Below, piece after piece: positions 23,001 to 32,857 of a stretch of 64,000 bases of DNA. Source of the DNA: Cyclina sinensis (lineage: Eukaryota > Mollusca > Bivalvia > Venerida > Veneridae); assembly GCA_012932295.1 (NCBI GenBank), contig JAAONU010000003.1, positions 27,080,361-27,144,360 on the forward strand, in the 5' to 3' direction. The notes under the pieces were generated by a model, which saw only the letters and a program-made list of their open reading frames with translations, ran no database searches and was not told the origin of the DNA. How positions within the stretch are numbered: position 1 is the stretch's first letter; the number at the start of each line of letters is the position of its first letter. The translations under genes and the position numbers were made by a program.

Positions 23001-24804
23001 CACATTTGTTTTGCGCGAATTTACATTTTGTGGGAGACATTTTTAATCCAGCAGTTTGTAAACGGTCAAATACTTCTTGTAGGTCTGTCATATGTTGTTC
23101 AAAAGTAGATGATAATATGACAATATCGTCCATGTAACAAAGAGTGGTTTTAAATGATAACCCTTTTAGTACTTTATCCATAAGAAGTTGGAAACTGTGT
23201 GGACTTGTTTTCATTCCTTGAGGGGTTCTTAAAAATTTAAATGTACCGTAACACGTGTTGAATGCAGTGTATTTCGCTGACTCATCGGCTAGCTTCATTT
23301 GAAAAAATCCAGAACTAAGGTCAATAGAGGACATATATTTTGCCGACATATTTGTAAATGATTCCGTCAGTTCCTGTACATTGGGAATAGAATAGCGAAA
23401 ATCTTGAGTTTGTGTGTTCAAAAATCTAAAATCTACACAAAATCTATACATTGATAAACTATCCTGTTTTGTTGTGGGAGTTGAGCCTGAATGTTTTTTA
23501 TTCCGTTTTGAAACTAACACTATTGGACTGGTTATTGGAACTTCCTCCTTTTCCGACACTGGCGTAATCACTCCCTGTTTTAGTAATTCATCTAGTTGAT
23601 GACGTAACACTTCCCTTTTGTCAGGTGTTAATTTATAGGGTCTTTGATGTTTGGATATAGCACCAGGTTTCAAATGGATATGGTGCTCTACAAGAGAGGT
23701 TAATCCTAAGTTTGGATTTTCATCAGTCACAAATATATCCTTGTTTTTAAATAAAACATTTCCAATTTCAGATATTTCACTCTGAGAAAGATTACTTTTA
23801 TCAAAGTTAAAATACGACATAAACTTGGATCTTTCAGATTCTCTGTTCTGGCTTGAACTGACTTTAGCATGATTACATTCATTGATACTAGAATGAAAAG
23901 AATGTTCTGACTGACCACATTGTATTGTAAAGCTATCATCTAAGACCTGGAAAGTCCCTAGAGGCTTATTTCTATGGATAGTAATGGTCTTATCTGTTGG
24001 ATTCAAAATTTTGACAGGTATCATTCTGTTTTTAGGAACAGTTACAACCGACCTAGCAACTAATAATTTTTTGTTATTTACATACTTAACATGAGAACAG
24101 ATACCATTTAAACCCTCAGTATAACGTTTAGGTATTTTACCAAAAACAATACATTCAGAATTGGCGGGAATGAACATGCGTTTCTGTGTATAAATTTTAG
24201 ATTCTGAAAAATTTGTCTTACTGCTGAAATCTAAAATAAGTTTGTTGGCACGAATAAAACCTGTGCCAAGAATCAATGGATGTGAAGTGTCTTTTAAAAC
24301 ATAAACATCAAATTCTGAAAGATGTCCTTTTACATAGCAAGAAATAGTAGAAATGCCATCAATTGTCACAGTCTGATTATTTGCAAGTGTTATACTAGAA
24401 TTATTTACAGCGAGTAAGTTACTTTTATTGTGGTCAGGTAATGAAACAATTAACTTTCTGGACATCAAGTTAATAGAACTTCCGGTGTCAAGTAAAGCTG
24501 AAACTTCCCTTTGATTAAAATTTACAGGCAAATATAAAAAGTTACCACCACTTGTATCAGAGGTAAAATCCATGTCATTATATTCCACTCTTAAAGAACA
24601 CTTGTCACAGCTTTCATCTTTATCATTTAAGATTGCGTCACAATTGTTGCAATAATTTTTTAATTGTTTAGACATTTTCCGGTTCACTGGCGAATCATCC
24701 TTCCTCTGCCGCGATTGTTGTTTGGACCTCGTGAGGGACCGCGGTTGTCGCCCCTCGGCCATCCGAAGTTTCCCTGGTCCTGTGCAGGAAAGCGGGTACG
24801 GCAT
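20086..24804 (-). CDS. pol: Ty3/gypsy Pol polyprotein, copy 1
   Basis: 1,572-codon intact frame coding the enzymes of retrotransposition. In order: a CxxC...CxxC zinc-ribbon-like motif (about residues 52-69), aspartic protease LLDTGSS (106-108), reverse transcriptase with YMDD (about 557), RNase H (about 700-800, DSSALG), a Ser-rich linker, and integrase with an HHCC finger and catalytic D1151, D1211 (SDLGTEF) and E1247, spacing D-35-E. A GPY-type module and a chromodomain-like tail (KRVLGQR...YLVQIKGEPSENSIWVP) follow. It overlaps gag by 121 nt in the -1 frame, so it is probably made by frameshifting; no classical slippery heptamer was found. The integrase finger reads SPMSRHSG, with Arg where copy 2 has the commonly conserved Gly. 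Confidence 0.93.
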   Translation of the reverse strand: MPYPLSCTGPGKLRMAEGRQPRSLTRSKQQSRQRKDDSPVNRKMSKQLKNYCNNCDAILNDKDESCDKCSLRVEYNDMDFTSDTSGGNFLYLPVNFNQREVSALLDTGSSINLMSRKLIVSLPDHNKSNLLAVNNSSITLANNQTVTIDGISTISCYVKGHLSEFDVYVLKDTSHPLILGTGFIRANKLILDFSSKTNFSESKIYTQKRMFIPANSECIVFGKIPKRYTEGLNGICSHVKYVNNKKLLVARSVVTVPKNRMIPVKILNPTDKTITIHRNKPLGTFQVLDDSFTIQCGQSEHSFHSSINECNHAKVSSSQNRESERSKFMSYFNFDKSNLSQSEISEIGNVLFKNKDIFVTDENPNLGLTSLVEHHIHLKPGAISKHQRPYKLTPDKREVLRHQLDELLKQGVITPVSEKEEVPITSPIVLVSKRNKKHSGSTPTTKQDSLSMYRFCVDFRFLNTQTQDFRYSIPNVQELTESFTNMSAKYMSSIDLSSGFFQMKLADESAKYTAFNTCYGTFKFLRTPQGMKTSPHSFQLLMDKVLKGLSFKTTLCYMDDIVILSSTFEQHMTDLQEVFDRLQTAGLKMSPTKCKFAQNKCVFLGHEISSEGIRPPTDRIKAIEQYPVPKTVKQLQRFLGLMNWFKKFIPGYSMISGVLYLLLKRDVKFQWRNEHQTAFEKLKQLLVNSEALSFPDYNLPFYLAVDSSALGVGYMLYQKHKTTENHETIRVVRFGSKSLNKYQRSYGPTKLELLGMVSSILDCASYLRGRKFFVECDHQSLKPLFQKQMKGAIYERWLAILQEFEFDILYKKGSEMTVPDALSRAFPNENGDKMDFSPDENDPSFPYAVERTTPVTLPNGKTLQELLGKACSDNESPVINHAKLTSHSKLSGTNRTDNEYDADSEDCIQQTGYLRLNNYSKNTSLPTGNRNITKVTANLETEESSSSSSSSSMSTLSDTSTEISDEHSDSPTSTTCTEHSDLNNRVQQHELFKKFDFSVGKIKELQRNDSELSSLINYLEKDQLPKGQKKSRRIFLESNDYVMIDGILMHSRQTKSKRSKLFDNYQLVVPSIMIKQIIQLYHDSPMSRHSGIHDTLDRIRERYFFKQMGSLVTDFVKSCDSCQKRKVTKHKTKARVTGYPTPTECFQVWQVDLYGPLPVTKQGFSYVLTAVDMFSKYLVTIPIANKDTLSVSSALMQIFTKYGICDTIISDLGTEFTSKCLADICRRLQIAQEFTPSFSHHCLGACERTHRTIAERLTPYLENRGHEWHEILSSVTFSINQSVHSGMGYSPHEIVYGQRPKFPLSTQTLSDNNTIPQDMTSYIKKQSEKLNIIRTEMKRNVTAYQQKMIERENKNINTLHLKSGDYVYLMTETKGPGQKLQNRYTGPYVVDKVQSDHLVILRDQQNKVWKNPVHMNRLKMAYVRKPNPSSYFLPKVTTNEHEGRQEGSVHDHLSEKQHTMTEPTITVPNMHSTVTPPPRRSSRQRQPPERLGLTVNIDDVMSSDGQIDKGYHKIKRVLGQRFNNQKQEYLVQIKGEPSENSIWVPVSSLSPIALQRVRQFPPPVIVDMHNSE

Positions 24805-25550
24805 TGTCTTGCCTCGTGCCCATTTTGTTCACATAGCTGGCAGTTTGCGTCTTGAATTGGTGGACCACGTGCTAAATTACATTGACGTTTAAAGTGTCCT
24901 TCACCCTTGCACATGTGGCATATTTGTATATCAGTTCTTGGTTTCTCAATGTTGGACATACTTAGAAGTCTATCAAGTTTTTGCGATAAATCATCCACTT
25001 TCCGCTCAAGTTCAGCGTTGGTGGCTGGTCGGGCAGCTGCTACGGTATGTGAGTCGGTATCCCTGTAACCGTATGCCTCCCCTAATTTGGCAGCTTCGAG
25101 GGCTCTATCGAGTGTCTGTGGCGATCCGGCTCGTGTAAAGAATGCCAGTCGCTGTGGTAAGCCATTTATGAATGTGAGCATCATGTCTGTGTCAGTTTTT
25201 CCCAACTTTACACCGCATTGGTGTATATTGGCGACATATTCGTCCAAAGATGAATTTGGCATGAGCCTGAAGTTTTGAAATCTCTCTGTTTGAAAGATAA
25301 TGTCACTTTGTGATATTTCCACATACTTGGCTGTAAACAAATCCCATAACGTGTTCCAGTCGTGAACTATTAAATTGTCATACCAGATTTTCGCCGGTCC
25401 GCACAAATGTAACTGGAAAGCTGCAAGTTTTAATTTGTCATTTGATAACTTTGTTAGTGAGCAATATGCTTCAAAGTCCGAAATAAAACTTTTCCCGTCG
25501 TCTTGTGAAAGTCCACTGAATTTTTTGACTGCAAATTTTTGGTTGTCCAT
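24684..25550 (-). CDS. gag: Ty3/gypsy Gag, copy 1
   Basis: 288-residue structural protein that packages element RNA. The N-terminal two-thirds matches the retrotransposon gag capsid pattern (KFSGLSQDDGKSFISDFEAY, then WDLFTAKY, then LDEYVANIHQCGVKLG). The C-terminus has two CCHC zinc knuckles, CHMCKGEGHFKRQC (about 212-225) and CQLCEQNGHEARQC (about 238-251), then a Gly/Arg/Asn-rich RNA-binding tail. The start at 25550 is the first ATG after the leader and is 121 nt from the adjacent LTR. Its last 121 nt overlap pol. Amino acids are identical to copy 2. Confidence 0.93.
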   Translation of the reverse strand: MDNQKFAVKKFSGLSQDDGKSFISDFEAYCSLTKLSNDKLKLAAFQLHLCGPAKIWYDNLIVHDWNTLWDLFTAKYVEISQSDIIFQTERFQNFRLMPNSSLDEYVANIHQCGVKLGKTDTDMMLTFINGLPQRLAFFTRAGSPQTLDRALEAAKLGEAYGYRDTDSHTVAAARPATNAELERKVDDLSQKLDRLLSMSNIEKPRTDIQICHMCKGEGHFKRQCNLARGPPIQDANCQLCEQNGHEARQCRTRFPAQDQGNFGWPRGDNRGPSRGPNNNRGRGRMIRQ

Positions 25551-25653
25551 TTTTATTTATTTGATTGAAACAGTGTTCATGATGAATCTGGACAGTTCAA
25601 ATTAAATATCCAATACTTTATAATTAATATCCAAAAATATCACAATAAGTCCC

Positions 25654-25671
25654 AGTTTAGATTCTCCACCA
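25654..25671 (-). promoter_or_regulatory. candidate primer-binding site, copy 1
   Basis: Directly after the LTR on the coding strand the sequence reads TGGTGGAGAATCTAAACT. The TGG fits the CCA end of a tRNA primer. The primer tRNA is not identified. The same sequence occurs at 32383-32400 for copy 2. Confidence 0.6.
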
Positions 25672-26124
25672 TGTAAACGATTAGTTGGTTTCCTGAATTC
25701 AAACAGTTGGGGAATAGCAAAAGTCCAATGTAAGTTTTTGATGTTTATTAAATCATAAATAATATTTGAATATAGAATTTAAGATGTTGCTTTTCCTAAA
25801 GATTGTTACTAACTGAGAAAGAAATACAGAAGTACAAGTACATATACAATTCAAAGTTCTAAACACAGGATGTTCTAAGATATATAAAAGAATCAAACAC
25901 ATTGTATCACAGGAAGTTACCATAAGGTGTTAATGAGTATATGTCAATCAATTGGAAACTGAAAGTGTTTGAAGATATAATATAATACTGAATGGAAGGA
26001 AATGGTAGGAAGGTCCTAATGATGACTGCCAATCATTCTGACCTTCCTTGAAATTGTCTGAAGTTTTATACAACCCAAAAATCTAAAGACATAAAATTTA
26101 TATATGAATAGCATATATATAACA
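25672..26124 (-). repeat. LTR 2 (shared middle LTR)
   Basis: 453 bp, same termini as the outer LTRs. It serves at once as 5' LTR of copy 1 and 3' LTR of copy 2. It has no CTTG flanks, as expected if it arose by recombination and not by an independent insertion. Confidence 0.92.
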
Positions 26125-26814
26125 TCCCCGCCGAAAAAGAAAATAATTTCTAATTATCAATTTTTATATTATTTATATTTTCTTTCTCTTTTTTTTTTTT
26201 TTCAACAAATTAAAGTGACATATATATAATAACAGTTAAATTTAAGTATGCTCAAAAGATACTTAAATTACTCAACTAGAAATAAGATAAATGTTTACAC
26301 AACTCAAGAGAAATAAGCTATATACAATCCTACAACTTAATTAATACACAATCCATATCAGTTGAAGAAATGTAAATTAATGAATAATGTAGCATATAAC
26401 TACTCTCAATTTACAACCTGCGGGAGTCAAATACCCTTATGTAATGGAATGAATACAACTAAATTATATCTAATTAGGACTTTCCAGGCTAGAAAATTAG
26501 TGTGATCTACCATCGTACTTCTAATGTCCGGTAAATTAACTGCTTAATCAACACATGTGGCAGCAATAACCATGATTCCACAAGGGATCAACCTATTAGA
26601 AGGTGTCTATATACAAATTTGTATGTAGAGGATTCAGACATTTTCTTATAATTAAAAACAAATTGAATATTCAGATGCAAAATTATAAACCAAAATTGTA
26701 ATATCCTAGCACAAAATATGTATACAATATGTACAAAAATTATCTATGATTTTCCGGTCATTATCGTAATTTACAACACTTCATTTGTTCAATCGTTTGT
26801 TAATTACCAATTAA

Positions 26815-29800
26815 TTATTCGCTATTATGCATATCAACAATGACTGGAGGAGGGAATTGCCTAACTCTTTGTAATGCGATTGGACTCAATGATGATACAG
26901 GAACCCATATGGAATTTTCAGAGGGTTCGCCTTTTATTTGAACAAGATATTCTTGTTTTTGATTATTGAATCGCTGACCAAGAACACGTTTTATTTTATG
27001 GTACCCTTTGTCTATTTGTCCATCACTGCTCATTACATCATCGATGTTTACAGTAAGACCGAGCCTTTCAGGTGGTTGTCTCTGCCGAGATGATCGTCTG
27101 GGGGGCGGAGTTACTGTTGAATGCATGTTCGGCACAGTAATAGTTGGTTCTGTCATGGTATGTTGCTTTTCAGACAAATGGTCATGCACACTCCCTTCTT
27201 GCCTTCCTTCATGCTCATTGGTAGTCACCTTTGGCAGGAAATATGATGAAGGGTTTGGCTTTCTGACATAAGCCATTTTTAGTCTGTTCATGTGGACTGG
27301 GTTTTTCCATACCTTGTTCTGTTGATCACGTAATATAACTAAATGATCACTTTGTACTTTATCCACAACATATGGACCAGTATATCTGTTTTGAAGTTTC
27401 TGACCCGGTCCTTTTGTTTCTGTCATTAAATATACGTAATCTCCAGATTTCAAATGTAGAGTGTTGATGTTCTTGTTTTCTCTTTCTATCATTTTTTGTT
27501 GGTAAGCTGTAACGTTTCTTTTCATTTCTGTTCTTATAATATTTAATTTTTCACTCTGCTTTTTTATATAAGATGTCATATCTTGAGGAATTGTATTGTT
27601 ATCGGATAGGGTTTGTGTAGAAAGTGGAAACTTTGGGCGTTGTCCGTATACAATTTCATGTGGTGAGTAACCCATTCCAGAGTGGACAGATTGATTTATT
27701 GAAAATGTTACTGAACTGAGTATTTCATGCCATTCATGTCCTCTGTTTTCCAAATACGGTGTAAGTCTTTCAGCAATTGTCCTGTGAGTCCTTTCACAAG
27801 CACCCAGACAATGGTGACTAAAACTTGGAGTAAATTCCTGTGCAATCTGAAGACGTCGACATATATCAGCCAAACATTTTGAGGTGAATTCAGTCCCTAA
27901 GTCGCTAATGATTGTGTCACATATTCCATATTTGGTAAAAATTTGCATCAGTGCAGATGACACTGACAGAGTATCCTTATTTGCAATGGGAATTGTTACT
28001 AAATATTTGCTGAACATGTCCACTGCTGTAAGAACGTATGAAAACCCTTGTTTTGTAACCGGAAGAGGACCATATAAATCTACTTGCCAGACTTGGAAGC
28101 ATTCCGTTGGTGTTGGATATCCAGTAACGCGAGCCTTTGTTTTATGTTTTGTGACTTTACGTTTCTGGCAGCTGTCACATGATTTGACAAAATCAGTTAC
28201 TAGTGAGCCCATTTGTTTAAAGAAATATCTTTCACGTATTCTGTCCAAGGTGTCATGGATGCCAGAATGCCCGCTCATTGGTGAATCATGGTAAAGCTGA
28301 ATAATTTGTTTGATCATAATACTTGGAACCACTAATTGATAATTGTCAAATAACTTTGATCTTTTGGATTTCGTTTGTCTGGAATGCATGAGAATACCAT
28401 CTATCATGACGTAGTCATTTGATTCAAGAAATATTCGACGTGATTTCTTCTGTCCTTTTGGTAATTGATCCTTTTCTAAATAATTAATAAGGGAAGATAA
28501 CTCTGAATCATTTCGTTGTAACTCTTTTATCTTTCCAACACTAAAATCAAACTTTTTAAACAATTCATGTTGTTGTACTCTATTATTCAGATCACTGTGT
28601 TCTGTACATGTTGTTGAAGTGGGACTATCGGAATGTTCATCACTTATTTCTGTACTGGTATCTGATAGTGTTGACATTGATGATGATGATGACGATGATG
28701 ATGATTCTTCAGTTTCCAAGTTTGCTGTTACTTTTGTAATATTTCTGTTTCCAGTGGGTAGTGAAGTGTTTTTACTGTAGTTGTTTAACCTTAGATAACC
28801 TGTCTGTTGTATGCAGTCCTCGCTGTCTGCATCATATTCATTATCAGTTCTATTAGTTCCACTTAACTTTGAATGGCTGGTCAGTTTGGCATGATTTATG
28901 ACTGGTGATTCATTATCACTGCATGCCTTGCCTAACAGTTCTTGTAAAGTTTTCCCGTTAGGTAATGTCACAGGTGTGGTTCTTTCAACAGCATAGGGAA
29001 AAGAGGGGTCATTTTCATCTGGGCTAAAGTCCATTTTGTCACCATTTTCATTTGGGAATGCCCTTGATAATGCATCTGGAACTGTCATTTCACTTCCTTT
29101 CTTGTATAATATGTCAAATTCGAATTCCTGTAAAATTGCTAACCATCTTTCATAAATTGCGCCTTTCATTTGTTTCTGGAAGAGAGGTTTTAAACTTTGA
29201 TGGTCACATTCAACGAAAAATTTCCTTCCTCTTAAATATGATGCACAGTCTAAAATACTGGAAACCATTCCTAGCAGTTCAAGTTTGGTAGGTCCATATG
29301 ATCTTTGATACTTGTTTAATGATTTTGAACCAAATCTGACAACCCTAATAGTTTCATGATTTTCTGTCGTCTTGTGCTTTTGATATAACATATATCCAAC
29401 TCCCAATGCAGATGAGTCAACCGCGAGATAGAATGGTAAATTATAATCTGGAAATGATAATGCCTCAGAATTTACAAGTAATTGTTTTAATTTTTCAAAA
29501 GCTGTTTGGTGTTCATTTCGCCATTGAAATTTCACGTCACGTTTAAGTAATAGATACAAAACACCTGAAATCATGCTGTATCCTGGAATAAATTTTTTAA
29601 ACCAGTTCATTAAGCCAAGAAACCGTTGTAGTTGTTTTACAGTCTTTGGTACTGGGTACTGTTCAATTGCTTTTATACGATCAGTTGGGGGTCTGATGCC
29701 TTCACTAGAAATTTCATGTCCTAAAAATACACATTTGTTTTGCGCGAATTTACATTTTGTGGGAGACATTTTTAATCCAGCAGTTTGTAAACGGTCAAAT

Positions 29801-31533
29801 ACTTCTTGTAGGTCTGTCATATGTTGTTCAAAAGTAGATGATAATATGACAATATCGTCCATGTAACAAAGAGTGGTTTTAAATGATAACCCTTTTAGTA
29901 CTTTATCCATAAGAAGTTGGAAACTGTGTGGACTTGTTTTCATTCCTTGAGGGGTTCTTAAAAATTTAAATGTACCGTAACACGTGTTGAATGCAGTGTA
30001 TTTCGCTGACTCATCGGCTAGCTTCATTTGAAAAAATCCAGAACTAAGGTCAATAGAGGACATATATTTTGCCGACATATTTGTAAATGATTCCGTCAGT
30101 TCCTGTACATTGGGAATAGAATAGCGAAAATCTTGAGTTTGTGTGTTCAAAAATCTAAAATCTACACAAAATCTATACATTGATAAACTATCCTGTTTTG
30201 TTGTGGGAGTTGAGCCTGAATGTTTTTTATTCCGTTTTGAAACTAACACTATTGGACTGGTTATTGGAACTTCCTCCTTTTCCGACACTGGCGTAATCAC
30301 TCCCTGTTTTAGTAATTCATCTAGTTGATGACGTAACACTTCCCTTTTGTCAGGTGTTAATTTATAGGGTCTTTGATGTTTGGATATAGCACCAGGTTTC
30401 AAATGGATATGGTGCTCTACAAGAGAGGTTAATCCTAAGTTTGGATTTTCATCAGTCACAAATATATCCTTGTTTTTAAATAAAACATTTCCAATTTCAG
30501 ATATTTCACTCTGAGAAAGATTACTTTTATCAAAGTTAAAATACGACATAAACTTGGATCTTTCAGATTCTCTGTTCTGGCTTGAACTGACTTTAGCATG
30601 ATTACATTCATTGATACTAGAATGAAAAGAATGTTCTGACTGACCACATTGTATTGTAAAGCTATCATCTAAGACCTGGAAAGTCCCTAGAGGCTTATTT
30701 CTATGGATAGTAATGGTCTTATCTGTTGGATTCAAAATTTTGACAGGTATCATTCTGTTTTTAGGAACAGTTACAACCGACCTAGCAACTAATAATTTTT
30801 TGTTATTTACATACTTAACATGAGAACAGATACCATTTAAACCCTCAGTATAACGTTTAGGTATTTTACCAAAAACAATACATTCAGAATTGGCGGGAAT
30901 GAACATGCGTTTCTGTGTATAAATTTTAGATTCTGAAAAATTTGTCTTACTGCTGAAATCTAAAATAAGTTTGTTGGCACGAATAAAACCTGTGCCAAGA
31001 ATCAATGGATGTGAAGTGTCTTTTAAAACATAAACATCAAATTCTGAAAGATGTCCTTTTACATAGCAAGAAATAGTAGAAATGCCATCAATTGTCACAG
31101 TCTGATTATTTGCAAGTGTTATACTAGAATTATTTACAGCGAGTAAGTTACTTTTATTGTGGTCAGGTAATGAAACAATTAACTTTCTGGACATCAAGTT
31201 AATAGAACTTCCGGTGTCAAGTAAAGCTGAAACTTCCCTTTGATTAAAATTTACAGGCAAATATAAAAAGTTACCACCACTTGTATCAGAGGTAAAATCC
31301 ATGTCATTATATTCCACTCTTAAAGAACACTTGTCACAGCTTTCATCTTTATCATTTAAGATTGCGTCACAATTGTTGCAATAATTTTTTAATTGTTTAG
31401 ACATTTTCCGGTTCACTGGCGAATCATCCTTCCTCTGCCGCGATTGTTGTTTGGACCTCGTGAGGGACCGCGGTTGTCGCCCCTCGGCCATCCGAAGTTT
31501 CCCTGGTCCTGTGCAGGAAAGCGGGTACGGCAT
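26815..31533 (-). CDS. pol: Ty3/gypsy Pol polyprotein, copy 2
   Basis: Second intact 1,572-codon pol, displaced 6,729 bp from copy 1. The protease, reverse transcriptase, RNase H, integrase and chromodomain-like tail are all as in copy 1. The single visible protein difference is in the integrase zinc finger: here SPMSGHSG, keeping the Gly before His, which makes copy 2 the more likely functional integrase. It overlaps gag copy 2 at 31413-31533 in the -1 frame. Confidence 0.93.
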   Translation of the reverse strand: MPYPLSCTGPGKLRMAEGRQPRSLTRSKQQSRQRKDDSPVNRKMSKQLKNYCNNCDAILNDKDESCDKCSLRVEYNDMDFTSDTSGGNFLYLPVNFNQREVSALLDTGSSINLMSRKLIVSLPDHNKSNLLAVNNSSITLANNQTVTIDGISTISCYVKGHLSEFDVYVLKDTSHPLILGTGFIRANKLILDFSSKTNFSESKIYTQKRMFIPANSECIVFGKIPKRYTEGLNGICSHVKYVNNKKLLVARSVVTVPKNRMIPVKILNPTDKTITIHRNKPLGTFQVLDDSFTIQCGQSEHSFHSSINECNHAKVSSSQNRESERSKFMSYFNFDKSNLSQSEISEIGNVLFKNKDIFVTDENPNLGLTSLVEHHIHLKPGAISKHQRPYKLTPDKREVLRHQLDELLKQGVITPVSEKEEVPITSPIVLVSKRNKKHSGSTPTTKQDSLSMYRFCVDFRFLNTQTQDFRYSIPNVQELTESFTNMSAKYMSSIDLSSGFFQMKLADESAKYTAFNTCYGTFKFLRTPQGMKTSPHSFQLLMDKVLKGLSFKTTLCYMDDIVILSSTFEQHMTDLQEVFDRLQTAGLKMSPTKCKFAQNKCVFLGHEISSEGIRPPTDRIKAIEQYPVPKTVKQLQRFLGLMNWFKKFIPGYSMISGVLYLLLKRDVKFQWRNEHQTAFEKLKQLLVNSEALSFPDYNLPFYLAVDSSALGVGYMLYQKHKTTENHETIRVVRFGSKSLNKYQRSYGPTKLELLGMVSSILDCASYLRGRKFFVECDHQSLKPLFQKQMKGAIYERWLAILQEFEFDILYKKGSEMTVPDALSRAFPNENGDKMDFSPDENDPSFPYAVERTTPVTLPNGKTLQELLGKACSDNESPVINHAKLTSHSKLSGTNRTDNEYDADSEDCIQQTGYLRLNNYSKNTSLPTGNRNITKVTANLETEESSSSSSSSSMSTLSDTSTEISDEHSDSPTSTTCTEHSDLNNRVQQHELFKKFDFSVGKIKELQRNDSELSSLINYLEKDQLPKGQKKSRRIFLESNDYVMIDGILMHSRQTKSKRSKLFDNYQLVVPSIMIKQIIQLYHDSPMSGHSGIHDTLDRIRERYFFKQMGSLVTDFVKSCDSCQKRKVTKHKTKARVTGYPTPTECFQVWQVDLYGPLPVTKQGFSYVLTAVDMFSKYLVTIPIANKDTLSVSSALMQIFTKYGICDTIISDLGTEFTSKCLADICRRLQIAQEFTPSFSHHCLGACERTHRTIAERLTPYLENRGHEWHEILSSVTFSINQSVHSGMGYSPHEIVYGQRPKFPLSTQTLSDNNTIPQDMTSYIKKQSEKLNIIRTEMKRNVTAYQQKMIERENKNINTLHLKSGDYVYLMTETKGPGQKLQNRYTGPYVVDKVQSDHLVILRDQQNKVWKNPVHMNRLKMAYVRKPNPSSYFLPKVTTNEHEGRQEGSVHDHLSEKQHTMTEPTITVPNMHSTVTPPPRRSSRQRQPPERLGLTVNIDDVMSSDGQIDKGYHKIKRVLGQRFNNQKQEYLVQIKGEPSENSIWVPVSSLSPIALQRVRQFPPPVIVDMHNSE

Positions 31534-32279
31534 TGTCTTGCCTCGTGCCCATTTTGTTCACATAGCTGGCAGTTTGCGTCTTGAATTGGTGGACCACGTG
31601 CTAAATTACATTGACGTTTAAAGTGTCCTTCACCCTTGCACATGTGGCATATTTGTATATCAGTTCTTGGTTTCTCAATGTTGGACATACTTAGAAGTCT
31701 ATCAAGTTTTTGCGATAAATCATCCACTTTCCGCTCAAGTTCAGCGTTGGTGGCTGGTCGGGCAGCTGCTACGGTATGTGAGTCGGTATCCCTGTAACCG
31801 TATGCCTCCCCTAATTTGGCAGCTTCGAGGGCTCTATCGAGTGTCTGTGGCGATCCGGCTCGTGTAAAGAATGCCAGTCGCTGTGGTAAGCCATTTATGA
31901 ATGTGAGCATCATGTCTGTGTCAGTTTTTCCCAACTTTACACCGCATTGGTGTATATTGGCGACATATTCGTCCAAAGATGAATTTGGCATGAGCCTGAA
32001 GTTTTGAAATCTCTCTGTTTGAAAGATAATGTCACTTTGTGATATTTCCACATACTTGGCTGTAAACAAATCCCATAACGTGTTCCAGTCGTGAACTATT
32101 AAATTGTCATACCAGATTTTCGCCGGTCCGCACAAATGTAACTGGAAAGCTGCAAGTTTTAATTTGTCATTTGATAACTTTGTTAGTGAGCAATATGCTT
32201 CAAAGTCCGAAATAAAACTTTTCCCGTCGTCTTGTGAAAGTCCACTGAATTTTTTGACTGCAAATTTTTGGTTGTCCAT
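31413..32279 (-). CDS. gag: Ty3/gypsy Gag, copy 2
   Basis: 288 residues, identical in amino acids to copy 1: capsid-like region, two CCHC knuckles, basic Gly/Arg/Asn tail. Transcription would start in the LTR at 32401-32853 and read leftward. The leader between LTR and ATG is 121 nt with the candidate primer site at its start. Confidence 0.93.
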   Translation of the reverse strand: MDNQKFAVKKFSGLSQDDGKSFISDFEAYCSLTKLSNDKLKLAAFQLHLCGPAKIWYDNLIVHDWNTLWDLFTAKYVEISQSDIIFQTERFQNFRLMPNSSLDEYVANIHQCGVKLGKTDTDMMLTFINGLPQRLAFFTRAGSPQTLDRALEAAKLGEAYGYRDTDSHTVAAARPATNAELERKVDDLSQKLDRLLSMSNIEKPRTDIQICHMCKGEGHFKRQCNLARGPPIQDANCQLCEQNGHEARQCRTRFPAQDQGNFGWPRGDNRGPSRGPNNNRGRGRMIRQ

Positions 32280-32400
32280 TTTTATTTATTTGATTGAAAC
32301 AGTGTTCATGATGAATCTGGACAGTTCAAATTAAATATCCAATACTTTATAATTAATATCCAAAAATATCACAATAAGTCCCAGTTTAGATTCTCCACCA

Positions 32401-32853
32401 TGTAAACGATTAGTTGGTTTCCTGAATTCAAACAGTTGGGGAATAGCAAAAGTCCAATGTAAGTTTTTGATGTTTATTAAATCATAAATAATATTTGAAT
32501 ATAGAATTTAAGATGTTGCTTTTCCTAAAGATTGTTACTAACTGAGAAAGAAATACAGAAGTACAAGTACATATACAATTCAAAGTTCTAAACACAGGAT
32601 GTTCTAAGATATATAAAAGAATCAAACACATTGTATCACAGGAAGTTACCATAAGGTGTTAATGAGTATATGTCAATCAATTGGAAACTGAAAGTGTTTG
32701 AAGATATAATATAATACTGAATGGAAGGAAATGGTAGGAAGGTCCTAATGATGACTGCCAATCATTCTGACCTTCCTTGAAATTGTCTGAAGTTTTATAC
32801 AACCCAAAAATCTAAAGACATAAAATTTATATATGAATAGCATATATATAACA
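32401..32853 (-). repeat. LTR 3 (outer 5' LTR and promoter of the tandem)
   Basis: 453 bp, followed by CTTG at 32854-32857, which matches the CTTG before LTR 1. On the coding strand TATAAAA lies at about 32799-32793 and an AATAAA at about 32477-32472. This is the promoter expected to drive copy 2. Confidence 0.92.
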
Positions 32854-32857
32854 CTTG

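Larger units (their letters stand above)
18945..32853 (-). mobile_element. tandem Ty3/gypsy LTR retrotransposon, LTR-int-LTR-int-LTR
   Basis: Three 453-bp LTRs (18945-19397, 25672-26124, 32401-32853) enclose two internal regions of 6,274 and 6,276 bp, coding leftward. LTRs run TGTAAACG to ATATAACA, so they have TG...CA ends. The outer flanks are CTTG at 18941-18944 and CTTG at 32854-32857: one target duplication for the whole structure. The differences I could see between internal copies are a T-run of 12 versus 14 and one substitution (21543 versus 28272). This fits unequal LTR-LTR recombination after a single recent insertion. An assembly duplication is the main alternative. Confidence 0.93.

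Noticed and set aside
20279..25605. Plus-strand frames within gag-pol, and their duplicates 6,729 bp to the right
   Set aside because: Opposite-strand shadows of the retrotransposon genes; they repeat exactly in both copies and show no domain.
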